From Microplitis mediator (taxonomy: Eukaryota > Arthropoda > Insecta > Hymenoptera > Braconidae), in the NCBI RefSeq assembly GCF_029852145.1, contig NC_079977.1, positions 6,471,879 to 6,535,878 of the forward strand: 64,000 nucleotides of DNA. The letters run 5' to 3'. The notes beneath the pieces were generated by a model. That model was not told where the DNA came from and did not search any database. It was given only the letters and a program-made list of their open reading frames with translations. Position numbers and translations under genes: made by a program. Positions 55,901-63,121 of the stretch are shown here, piece after piece; positions within the stretch are counted from its first letter, which is position 1; the number at the start of each line of letters is the position of its first letter.

Positions 55901-57074
55901 CTAAATTTGAAAAAGTTACGATCCGAAAAGTAAACTCGAAACGGTAAAAAAAACAGAACTTTTAGAGAACTCGAAGTAAAAATTACAAAATCCCATCCAG
56001 GGGCTGCCGGAGTTGAACGACAGGGCCCTACTTGGCCCAGCACTGGGGAACCTAACTTTGGCTCATCTATATTGGCCCATGCTTGGCTCAAGATTGGGTA
56101 CTCAGTCCTGGCCGTTACAATGATTACCCGGGCTTGGGTCAAGACTGGGTGCCCCTGCCTTTGCCGTCCAATGGCAACCCAGACTTGGGCCAAGGTAGGA
56201 TTACCCAAGATTGGCTATACCTATGGTTTAATAAGTAGATCATATAAATGTATCAGTTCGACATTAGTAGGTTCGTCCAGTAGCTATCGTTCGGACCCAG
56301 CAATCAAAAGGATGACAGTTCGCGTCCGGAGCCCAGCAGAATTTCCACTAAGTTTTTTTCACATCATTTACCTCCTTTAGATAATTTAAATGTTAATGAT
56401 CATAAATTCATCAATGCATGGGCAAGGTCTAGCAACAAAGTCAGGACCAGGACTGGCAACGAAGCATGGGCCAGGTTTGACAACCAGGACAGGCCCAATG
56501 TTATCATTCCAGAGTTTTACCTAAAGCTGGGCCAAGGCTGGCTTACAAGCTTGGGCCAAGGTTCTACATACTTAGACCAAACCTGGGCCCATCGTACTTT
56601 CCTGTCTGGGATGGATTGTGATTTTTTATCTGAGATAGAAAATTTTTAATTATGATTTTAATTATTATTTAATTTTGAACTGCATTTTTCTCCATGCGTC
56701 TTTTGTATAGACCAGGTATCGCGATAGTTCGAGAGAGAAACTACTAGTCTTATAACGAGGTCCTACTGTATTATTACTGAAGAAAAGAAACAATTAAATT
56801 AAAAATATCAAAGTAAAGTCGATATATCGATTTAAAGTAATTAAATATACTGTATTCATTTAATTACAATCAGTGATTAGAAAAAAAGTGTAAAAAAAAC
56901 AATTAATTACCTGACAATACCCGATACCAATATTATTCCGAATCCCAACACTTAGTACATATTTATCACGTGTCTCACGATCGAATGGTATTCGAGTTCT
57001 GAGTACTCCCGACGAAGGATCAATGGAGAATTCATTTTCACCGGTAGCGAGAAAAAATCTGCTCGGTCGTTTAC
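29710..57074 (-). CDS. ds: Dachsous protocadherin, 3' thirteen exons (5' end outside window)
   Basis: The exons, 5' to 3', are 57074-56911, 55768-55364, 54737-54329, 51762-51484, 51372-50482, 50406-50056, 48039-47713, 46620-46161, 43908-43017, 41635-41350, 36951-36655, 33627-33171 and 31996-29710. All junctions are GT...AG and keep one frame for about 2500 residues to a TAG. About 20 cadherin repeats are visible from their DxNDNxPxF linkers, then one membrane span and a tail of about 350 residues. The tail contains WDYLLDWGPQYQPLAHVF, which resembles the beta-catenin-binding stretch of classical cadherins and is the Dachsous signature; Fat and Cadherin-23 lack it. Dachsous binds Fat on neighbouring cells and steers planar polarity and Hippo growth control. 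Drosophila Ds has 27 repeats, so about seven repeats and the signal peptide should lie upstream of 57074 or outside the window. The gene is convergent with EAAT. Confidence 0.92.
32071..33105. mobile_element. TIR element in a dachsous intron, hosting a nested element
   Basis: The left end ACAGTTTCTTGGATAGTAGT and the right-end complement CTACTATCCAAGAAACTGT mark about 100-base inverted arms. The arms continue inward through ACGACGTTTCGTCGGTTTCC and CTTGAAAA. The right arm is interrupted at about 32546 by the CCCGGGTC element. The element nearly fills the intron between the last two exons. Confidence 0.75.
32546..33018. mobile_element. CCCGGGTC-ended word-repeat element (AAGTCAAA words)
   Basis: The left end CCCGGGTCAAAAAAATAACT and the right-end complement CCCGGATCAAAAAAATAACT match at 19 of 20. 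The interior is a long degenerate chain of ACTTGAATTTGACTT and AAGTCAAATTCAAGTC words in both orientations. The host text CTTGAAAA...AAAGTCGGGAAAC is continuous across it. Confidence 0.8.
33171..33627 (-). CDS. ds: dachsous exon 12 of 13 in window
   Basis: Encodes EGRGEVRELLTVNATDDDLL and onward to LDREFKDR. It covers one cadherin repeat plus the start of the next. The linker after the first (VRLSGLRNASSNREF) lacks the DxNDN calcium residues, so this inter-domain joint is probably calcium-free. Confidence 0.93.
34124..34567. mobile_element. TTAA-flanked MITE, ACCACTAGTG family
   Basis: TTAA at 34124-34127 precedes GAGGGGCCACAAAGATG. The right end is TTACACTAGTCCCCC with TTAA at 34564-34567. 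It shares GATTCGATCGAAAAACTGGA, CGATCGGATGATTTGTCTTC and ACTATTCGAGATATGC with the three other copies, here in the reverse orientation to 18000-20357. Confidence 0.8.
34568..36654 (-). other. Middle of a dachsous intron
   Basis: Contains an isolated 104-codon plus-strand frame (35067-35381, see rejected items) and an inverted repeat at 35908-36175 (TTGCACACCTCAATCGC against GCGCTTGAGGTGTGCAAA). No exon is supported. Confidence 0.5.
36655..36951 (-). CDS. ds: dachsous exon 11 of 13 in window
   Basis: Encodes GTAVGTVLTTITANDVDSSP through VRIVDVNDNQPKFQQAAYIA to TLSG: one cadherin repeat with a complete DVNDNQP linker. It enters and leaves in phase 1. Confidence 0.94.
37576..37971. repeat. Word-repeat element, GGAGTGAAT family
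   Basis: It begins ACTCTGTAAAAAATCGGGAG and ends CTTCGAAAATTTTGTACAAT. The inside repeats GGAGTGATTT and ATTCACTCC words. It is the best-bounded copy of the family. Confidence 0.6.
38109..38304. mobile_element. GATACTGAAGTTA-family MITE
   Basis: Left GATGATCCTGAAGTTAACAG, right GTCAGCTAACTTCAGTATCA, core ATAGGCACATGTAGAAAATC and ACTATAGGTGCAAATTT. It is a full-length copy of about 195 bases. Confidence 0.8.
39776..40226. mobile_element. Foldback element in a dachsous intron
   Basis: The arms are complements throughout. TCATTCTCAGCCAGTGCCCC answers GGGGGACACTGTCTAAGAAT at the ends. Nearer the centre (about 40010), GCTATCAATTAGGAGT answers ACTCCTAATTGATATC. Confidence 0.75.
41350..41635 (-). 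CDS. ds: dachsous exon 10 of 13 in window
   Basis: Encodes LSASDADQDTNGKILYHIVD through SPPYSGIVRTNIVLDRE and VRVIDINDNQPTFPGHNVIS to VPEG: one cadherin repeat with the full DINDNQP linker. Confidence 0.94.
41636..42061 (-). other. Dachsous intron, AT-rich tandem-like text
   Basis: Degenerate repeats of AAGAGTTTTGATAAAAATT and TTAATAAAATTGATTAATAA run through this stretch. It behaves like another word-repeat block, but no termini are visible. Confidence 0.4.
42062..42838. mobile_element. Composite nest of inverted-repeat elements in a dachsous intron
   Basis: The outer arms 42062-42105 (CCAGCATCGAAACTTAAAGT) and 42789-42838 (its complement, ACTTGAAGTTCCGATGCAGA) enclose two others. One is a word-repeat element at about 42109-42422 with ends CCCTGATAGC / GCTATCAGGG and GCCAACTTT / AAAGTTGGC words. 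The other is an inverted repeat ATTTCAAGCCGATGATGC / GCATCATCGGCTTGAAAT at 42439-42776. Confidence 0.7.
43017..43908 (-). CDS. ds: dachsous exon 9 of 13 in window
   Basis: Encodes GPLDRECQSTFNFMVIATDS and onward, nearly three cadherin repeats. The first and third linkers are LTDINDNAPVF and ITDVNDNAPIF; the middle one is IGDPDDVTSML, a degenerate calcium site. The exon ends GNAKGNFVVK in phase 0. Confidence 0.95.
43909..46160 (-). other. Dachsous intron (2.3 kb)
   Basis: AT-rich with a short GGTTGGTTGGTT / GCGTGCGTGCGTG microsatellite at about 44163-44200. Several short minus-strand frames here are not conserved-looking. No exon or bounded element is recognised. Confidence 0.55.
46161..46620 (-). 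CDS. ds: dachsous exon 8 of 13 in window, with Asn/Gln/Tyr-rich insert
   Basis: Encodes GGNIGGKFKLDPVTGHLSAF, then VIVIDVNDNPPVFLRDQYRH. A low-complexity stretch rich in Asn, Gln, Tyr and Pro follows (about 46340-46430) before the next repeat starts VADKYVATISEDTAPDSSVL. The insert lengthens the first strand region of a cadherin domain by roughly 20-25 residues. Confidence 0.93.
46990..47685. mobile_element. TTAA-flanked element with internal hairpin
   Basis: TTAA at 46990-46993 precedes GGTAGTAGTCTGGTAACTCG. The right end is CGAGCTACCAGACACC with TTAA at 47682-47685. An internal hairpin at 47264-47408 has arms TTCTCGTCGGAACTAGGATT and its exact complement. The ends differ from the ACCACTAGTG family, so this is a second TTAA family. 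Confidence 0.75.
47713..48039 (-). CDS. ds: dachsous exon 7 of 13 in window
   Basis: Encodes VNVTFNIPAGIADDKFTISS through ITVQDENDNAPEFRPGSCYT to SYSIIG: one full cadherin repeat and the start of the next, with a complete DENDNAP linker. Confidence 0.94.
48040..50055 (-). other. Dachsous intron (2 kb)
   Basis: AT-rich, with one bounded word-repeat element (49191-49493) and an imperfect triplet/hexamer repeat at about 49775-49885 (CAGTAC, CATCAC, ACCAGT). No exon is seen. Confidence 0.6.
49191..49493. mobile_element. Word-repeat element, GGTGTTAAAAT type
   Basis: The termini CACTGTAAAAAATCACCGG and CACCGCTCTTTTTACAGCG are inverted complements. The inside is a chain of GGCGGTGTTAAAAT, GCCGCCGGTG and ATTTTAACACCG words. 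It is GC-richer than its surroundings. Confidence 0.75.
50056..50406 (-). CDS. ds: dachsous exon 6 of 13 in window
   Basis: Encodes GTNIVRVIAVDKDTDNNGRV through NLTVAIAVGQTSGPPRLLLP to STLSEQ: one cadherin repeat. The expected DxNDN linker is replaced by VGQTSGPP, so this joint probably lacks bound calcium. Confidence 0.93.
50482..51372 (-). CDS. ds: dachsous exon 5 of 13 in window
   Basis: Encodes DRDSDGYNVFTIDPITGMIR onward, about three cadherin repeats. Linkers are LALADNRPTF (degenerate), IDDANDNAPRW and LDQNDNDPAF. It is separated from exon 6 by only 75 bases and from exon 4 by 111 bases. Confidence 0.95.
51484..51762 (-). CDS. ds: dachsous exon 4 of 13 in window
   Basis: Encodes GEIITREPLDRETKSVHELV through VTVLDVNDNSPEIVDPQGDV to TYSILK: one cadherin repeat with the complete DVNDNSP linker. 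Confidence 0.94.
51763..54328 (-). other. Dachsous intron (2.6 kb)
   Basis: Contains a purine-rich GATGAGGATGAGG tract (about 52740-52900), TA/CATA microsatellites near 52610-52635 and the TTAA element 53437-54085. The minus-strand Ser/Phe-rich frame at 52797-53084 is the complement of the purine tract and not a gene. Confidence 0.6.
53437..54085. mobile_element. TTAA-flanked MITE, ACCACTAGTG family, uninterrupted copy
   Basis: TTAA at 53437-53440 is followed by GGGGGACCACTAGTGGACCG. The right end is TTCACACTAGTGGTCCCGC with TTAA at 54082-54085. At about 650 bases it is the intact reference for the broken copies at 18000 and 62122. Confidence 0.85.
54329..54737 (-). CDS. ds: dachsous exon 3 of 13 in window
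   Basis: Encodes VLQVTALDLDTGNNARISYR through VLDDNDNSPHFVKDFYTFEL to FAIDPDTG: one cadherin repeat plus most of the next, with the DDNDNSP linker. Confidence 0.95.
54738..55363 (-). other. Dachsous intron with (GTAA)n microsatellite
   Basis: AAGTAAGTAAGTAAGTAAG lies at about 54966-54992, with looser GTAAGTAAGT text from 54840. On the minus strand this is TTAC-type text, so it should not mimic donors for dachsous. Confidence 0.75.
55364..55768 (-). CDS. ds: dachsous exon 2 of 13 in window
   Basis: Encodes VELTVEDVNDNPPTFPSTNV through VEVQDVNDNPPVFERNEYHV to EGAKLDSQ: one whole cadherin repeat flanked by two full DVNDNPP linkers. It enters and leaves in phase 0. Confidence 0.95.
55988..56622. 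repeat. Word-repeat element, TTGGGCCAAG type
   Basis: The ends AAATCCCATCCAG and CTGTCTGGGATGGATTGTGA are approximate complements. The interior is a degenerate chain of TTGGGCCAAG, CTTGGCCCA and AAGACTGGGT words in both orientations, clearly GC-richer than the surrounding intron. Confidence 0.6.
56911..57074 (-). CDS. ds: dachsous first exon visible in window
   Basis: Encodes KRPSRFFLATGENEFSIDPS, then GVLRTRIPFDRETRDKYVLS and VGIRNNIGIGYCQ: the second half of a cadherin repeat. The acceptor is at 57076-57075 and the exon enters with two bases of a split codon. The protein must continue upstream. Confidence 0.92.
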
Positions 57075-58400
57075 CTGTAACACAAAAATAACCAAATAAA
57101 TAATTAACATAAATATATACAATGGATTAAAATTCTTGCAGACTAGTCTCAAAAAAAAACAATAAATAAAATTAAAAAAAAAAAAGATAAAATAAAAACA
57201 GGACAAGAAAAAAAAATTGAAGATTAATCGCTTGTATCGGTCAGTTTAATTCGACTAATTAAAAAGCAAGCAGCTAATTTGTAGCAAACCATACTTCTTT
57301 CTCACATATATCTGTATACATATATATATGAATCGCTTTAATAATACACACTCTTAACTTTCCTCACACGTATTAACAAGTCCAGTCATCCAGTATCCAG
57401 TCTTACAGTCACCCAGTCTTCAGTCTTGATCCCTACTTAAAACTCCCTGTCGAATATTCACGGTTTTTGTGACGGTTCTACAGCAAACGCGATTACTTTT
57501 TAATTTTACTTGTATTGGTTTGTAAAAATCAACGATTACAACTTTATAGTTCGTAGCCTCTCACTCCCTACATTATTTTTTATTTTAATCGCCTTCGCTT
57601 TTATTAACTATTTAATAAAGTACTTATAACTAAACAATACAATAGCTTTATGTAATTCTTATATATATAAAACTCGTACATATATAAAACAATACAACAA
57701 CAACAACAACAACAAACAACAACGTAACTGGCAACTGAGTTATGTTAATTGACCGTGGAATATTCATGGGGATCGGGAACTCTCTACTTGGTAATTCCTG
57801 AAAAAATTTCACTGCTTAATCGAGCTCGAGTCAGTCCTGAGAGCTCTTGCAAGTCGTGTTTACTCTTTTTAATAAAAAAAAAAAATAATTTAACATAAAA
57901 TATGAAGATTGTTTAGTGAATGACTTAGCGGCAAATTAAATTAAATCGATTGTTAATTTATAATTTTGATAAAATATTATTTTTAGTTTAAATTTAAAAT
58001 AGATTGATACAAATTAATCAAAAGCAATTAGTATTAAATTTATTTGTGAATTGATAAATATTTATGAATTAATATGAATACATATATTGAAACAGATTAA
58101 TACTTATCAAGATTTTAAATTAATACATTTTTATTTTTTTGAGTTTTAAAAATTATTTACTTATTTTAGTCATGAGACTTTGAATTATTTTATTTATAAT
58201 TAAATCCAAGTTATTTATTTTATTTTTTTTATTTGTAATTTAAAAAACAATTTTTTTTTGGTTGAAAATTTTCAATTTTTACGGGAAAATGAAACGAATT
58301 AACCAATGAGGTAAAATGATCATACCCAAAATATTATAAGTGGCCAACTTTCCTCATTTTCTTCTTATCGAAAGTAATAATGATTTTAACAAAAGTTAAT
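57075..58400 (-). other. Probable long 5' intron of dachsous, near part
   Basis: AT-rich with an (AAC)n microsatellite at about 57688-57720. No cadherin-like segment is seen on the minus strand. Confidence 0.5.
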
Positions 58401-58406
58401 TATTCA

Positions 58407-59418
58407 CGATACTGGAGTTACCAGACGTATAATAATTTTTGGATTTTTTTTAGACGATAAACCATAAAAAAAAAAAAAATATTTGAAAAAATTGCACCTG
58501 TAGTTTTTAAAATTTTCTACATGTACATATTTTTATTTTATTAACTTCCCGCTAAGAAAATTGTAAATTTTCAAAAATTCGGGAAGTTATTGGTTTCGGT
58601 CCGATTTACGAAAATCGAATTTCCATCAGATGTCGACGTTTCGAGGTCCTAGGAAGCTATCCTGACTAATTTCACGATGATGTCCGAGTGTATGTATGTG
58701 TGTACGTACGTACGTACGTATGTATGTATGTAAATATTCATAACTCTTGAACGGATGAACCGATTTTGATCGTTGAGGTGTCATTCGACGCGGCTTGTTA
58801 ATGTCTTGAGGCCGTAGAAATTTGAACTTAATCGGTAGGGTGCGTTCAGAGATATTTCAAAAATAAAATTTTTTCAAAAATGTTTTATTTGGATAACTTC
58901 TAATTTGCTCGATTGATTGATTCCAAAATCTAATCAGCTCTAAAACTCTATAAGCCGCGTCGAATGCCACCTCAACCATCAAAATCGGTTCATTCGTTCA
59001 AGAGAAACCGTTGACGAAAGAATTCAAAAAAAATTTTTTCCTTGTTTTTTTTGAAATTTCCCAAAAACGGCTGAGTAAATCAATTTCAAAATTCGACCAG
59101 CTTTAGAACTTGATAAAACGCGTCGATTGCCACCTCAACCATCAAAATCGGTTGATTCGTTCGCGAGATATCGTGGAAGAAAGAAATGCTAAAAAATGGT
59201 TTTTTACAAAACAATGGCATACAAAAGTATTTGCGAGCTCGAAGAGCTCGAAAATATATTCACAATAATGTTTTCGAGCTCAGCGAGCTCGAAAACAGCG
59301 GGAAGTTTTGGGGCTGGCCCGCAGGGTCAACTGACAGACCGATTTTTTTTTTGCAATTGATTCGTTGAGAAACAAAAATTCAAAAATTTTTAAATGTCTG
59401 CTAACTTCAGGATCATAA
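58407..59418. mobile_element. GATACTGAAGTTA MITE split by an AACTTCCCGCT repeat
   Basis: The left part 58407-58550 begins GATACTGGAGTTACCAGACG. The right part resumes near 59345 with GCAATTGATTCGTTGAG and ends CTGCTAACTTCAGGATC. The text between the parts is the other repeat, so the split gives its approximate boundaries. Confidence 0.75.
58551..59331 (-). repeat. Dispersed repeat, AACTTCCCGCT family, longest copy
   Basis: It starts AACTTCCCGCTAAGAAAATT. It contains an (ACGT)n/(ATGT)n microsatellite at about 58690-58732, two copies of CATCAAAATCGGTTSATTCG, and GAGCTC-rich text. It ends ACAGCGGGAAGTTTTGGGGC through GGCCCGCAGGGTCA. AACTTCCCGCT near both ends in inverted form may be the element's terminal repeat. 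Confidence 0.65.
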
Positions 59419-59424
59419 TTATTT

Positions 59425-59817
59425 ATGATACTGAAGTTAGCAGACAGTAAAAAATTTTTGGATTTATTTTTTGACAATTCGATTTAAAGAAGAAAAAAAA
59501 AGTAAAATATGCACATGTAGAAAATTAAAAAAACTATGGGTGCAATTTTTAAAAATATTTTTTTTTTGTAAATTATCGTTTTGAAAAAAGTCCAAAAATT
59601 AATAGACGTATATTGAAGTTAGTCGACGTCTAATAATTTTTGAATTTAAAAAAAAATGATAAATTGTAAAAAAAGAAATATTTGAAAAATTGCACCTATA
59701 GTTTTTTCAATTTTCTACATGTGCATATTTTTAGTTTTTATTTTATTTGCAATTGACTTGTTGAAAATAAAATCCGAAAATTGTTAATTGTCTGCTAATT
59801 TTGAGATCATTAACTAT
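59425..59817. mobile_element. Two adjoining GATACTGAAGTTA MITE copies
   Basis: Copy 1 (about 59425-59610) starts GATACTGAAGTTAGCAGACA. Copy 2 (about 59612-59817) lies in the opposite orientation and ends TGTCTGCTAATTTTGAGATC. Together with the split copy to their left they make three copies within 1.4 kb. Confidence 0.7.
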
Positions 59818-62121
59818 TTATGAATAATTAAATTTAATTCTGATATTTTTAGTCGTGACCTTTAAGAACAAAAAATTTAAGTATTTAGTATTTTTAAACT
59901 ATGCTACAAAATGAATATAAACTCTAGTTTCGTCGTTAAAAAAATAGATGGAATGAGCAGCATAAAAACGGTGATATCAATGAAAAAAATAGAATACGTC
60001 ATACTATGACGTGATAATAATTAAGCGTAGCTGTAAAGTAACAGTTTATTTACCTCGTATCTCATAAACATAACAACTATTTTTGTCCAGTTAATTATCG
60101 TAAGTTAAAATTAATCTATTACCTGCTGCGACTCGATTATTTTCCCACAGATTCCAACATCCCCGCCATAAAAATTATAATTCATAATCATTAATTATCT
60201 TAATAAATTATAATCTATTGTAATTAATTTATACCCAATCTATAGATTACTAATCGTGATATCTATATTTGTATCAATAAATTGCTTATGCTCTTGATCT
60301 TGGTCTTTGTCTAGGTCTGGGTTTTATGTTATATTATCATTATCATATATAATTATATCAAACCCAGCTTCTTACAAAACAGTAATCATGTTTTTTACGC
60401 TTACACTATACCTTTTTATGTGTCCACCTACGTATGGTTCACGCAAGTAAACCCCCCGTGAACTTAATCGACACGAATATTATTTAGTTCGATTCAATTC
60501 TATTATAAATTTTTAAAGAGCTGTTAAATGGATTTGTGATCGGTGATCGTTGATCGTTGATCAGAATCATAATTACGGTCATCATGTTGATGATCATGAT
60601 GATGATGATTTATGAGACGTAAGTAAAAGCAAATTGCGGAAGTTGGATACATACGTGTCGATCAGAATACACTCCTTTTACTATTCTATATAATATATAA
60701 ATATATAATATAATATATATACATATATATGATGAAAACTGATGACGATGATTAAATGAGAAATAAGCTACAGGATATCAGAGCTTCATTTCACGTTTAC
60801 TTGGACATGATCTTTATATGTTTGTGTATATGTATATAATAAATATAGGTACATAGTATCGATCATAATCGATACAAGGCGAGAATATAATCACATAGAT
60901 CATAATTTATCTTCTACACAACGTCAACATGGGTGAACATAACTCAACTATCTTAAGCATTATTTTCAACATACGATACATTTATGTGTATAATTCTACT
61001 ATTATTTATGCTTTGGCAACTGTTGGTTCTACATGTGTGGTAAAATGGACCAACTGTTTTATTTTTATGCTAATTTATTTATAAAGGAATTCAATTTTTT
61101 ATTTTTTATGCCTGAGAATTCGGACTAGACTTTAATTCGGCGGATCGTAAAAAAATTTAACAGAATACTTTGAACAAGGATTGAGATAAAAATGACTAAT
61201 TAATGATTGATTAGCGATTACTGATTTTTAACTACAAGTTATTTAATAAATATGGATGATAAATTTAAACATCAATCGTGTAATAACACCAGAATGTTTT
61301 TTTTTAAGACAGTGGAAACTAAAAACATACATTGCTACAATTTTTACCGAGTATTCGGTGACACTAGCAAATAAACCGGCGTCGCAACTTGGAGATCAGT
61401 GACATGGTAACGTCGTCGGTCGGTACTCGGTACATAAGCCTTAAAGATACTCTCTCGTTTTACGTACATACGTGCTCAGCATAATTTATAGGGCGCTATT
61501 TATATACTCCTTCATAGCTACTTTTTTTCTTAGTCTTGTCTCGTATTTTTATTTCCTCCCTTCTTCATACCCCTCTTTCTTAAAAATTTTTTCATTTATT
61601 GTTTTTTTATTTTATCTGTTACCATGTGGACATATATATATATCTTGAGAATCGATAAACATTACTGAGCAACAAGTAAATACCGCAACATCCAAGATAT
61701 CAGAAGACACATAAAGACGCGTTCAGAATCGGGAAATGACACTGAGCTTAAATATTATAAAAACAGTTTTTTTTTTCTCCACAAACTCTCGGAGGACTAA
61801 AAGACTACAGATGCCTTTCTAAGAGATTATAAGCATTTAAACTCCCCCGTATAATTACGTATAAATTATATATCAGAGAAATCAATTCTCCTTGTAGGGA
61901 TAAACCGAATTCCAACGTGTCACCTTTATTTGTTTTTTGATATTTTATAACAAATAACAAATAAATTGTTCAATTGACAGAAATGGTCAACATTTTTTAC
62001 TAATATACAAGTACTATTTAATTAGTCCAGTAATTATTGTACAAATTAATCACTGCTCAGATTAAAAGTAAATTTTTTTTCGGAGACTTCTAAAACTCAT
62101 AAGTCTCAGGCGTTTGAATAT
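59818..62121. other. AT-rich DNA, no gene seen
   Basis: Contains GATGATCAT and TA-rich microsatellite text near 60580-60740 and no open frame of note. It probably belongs to the long 5' intron of dachsous. Confidence 0.5.
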
Positions 62122-63121
62122 TAAGGGAGACCGCGGGTGTGAAATTAAAAAAAATCAATTTTTTTTCGCATATTTCGATACTCTATAGCTTAAAAAAAAA
62201 CATACTACAATTTCAAGTCGATATCTCGAATACTTTTTTTAAATTACAGGCATCTGAAGAAGAGCCGCTTATCGGTTCTCAAAAATACACTTTTCAAAAT
62301 TGCATCTATAACTCGAAGACAAAGCATCCGATCAATTTGATTTGAATTGCAGCTTCTTTTATATATATTTCTACATACCCTGAACCTTCAGTTTTTCGAT
62401 CGAATCAAAAATGTAATTTTGCCAGGCCAAAAACAATCAAAATTTCGCGCGAAATTTGAATTATTTTTTTAAACTCCGCCATTTTGTTAGATTTTAATTT
62501 TTTTCTTAGCCCGAGGGTCATGATACGGAAAATACCTTCTAGTTTAATAAACTTTTTTATTTTTTTTATTTCTGGCACTGCGCAGGTCGCTATCACTGGG
62601 AAGACTTTTTTTTTGAGCGGGAGATTGTGAATAACTCGGTGAATTTTGAACTTTTTGGTCCAAAAATTTTATCTTGTATTCATTATATATCCACAAATAT
62701 CTCGGGTCAAAATATCTAGCCTCAATCTAGCCTCATCGAACTCACAATCCAGTCTCACTGACTAAAAAAAGCATTTTGAGCCTCAAATGATGTTCAAAAA
62801 GTATCAATGAGCCTCAAATGGTGATTAAAGAGCCTCAAATTATACTAATCGAATTTAAATTTCATAGTCGAGTAGTAGGTTCATTTGAGACTCATCGAGG
62901 CTTCTTGAGGATCTTTGAGAATCATTTGAGGCTCAAAGTGCTTTCTTTACTCAGTGAGGCTGGATTGAGGCTTACTTGGGTTCAATGAGGCTAGATTGAG
63001 GCTAGGTATTTTGACCCGGGATATCTTTAAAACATTAAAACATTCCATGAAGTAGTTTTCTTTAAAAAAATTCCCAAAATCATCGTTTGTTCAAGCTGTC
63101 ACACTAGTGGTCCCCCTTTAA
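62122..63121. mobile_element. TTAA-flanked MITE, ACCACTAGTG family, with nested element
   Basis: TTAA at 62122-62125 precedes GGGAGACCGCGGGTGTGA. The right end is TCACACTAGTGGTCCCCC with TTAA at 63118-63121. It shares the internal landmarks of the copies at 18000, 34124 and 53437. The host text CCACAAATAT / ATATCTTTAAAACATT is interrupted by the element 62701-63020. Confidence 0.8.
62701..63020. mobile_element. CCCGGGTC-ended word-repeat element (AGCCTCAA words)
   Basis: The left end CTCGGGTCAAAATATCTAGC and the right-end complement CCCGGGTCAAAATACCTAGC match at 18 of 20. The interior repeats GAGCCTCAAAT and ATTTGAGGCTC in both orientations. The flanks rejoin to the intact host text if two bases (AT) are counted as a target duplication. 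Confidence 0.8.

Noticed and set aside
56230..56345. Possible tRNA (GGTTCG-like text)
   Set aside because: No acceptor stem or D/anticodon arms could be paired; it lies inside a word-repeat element.
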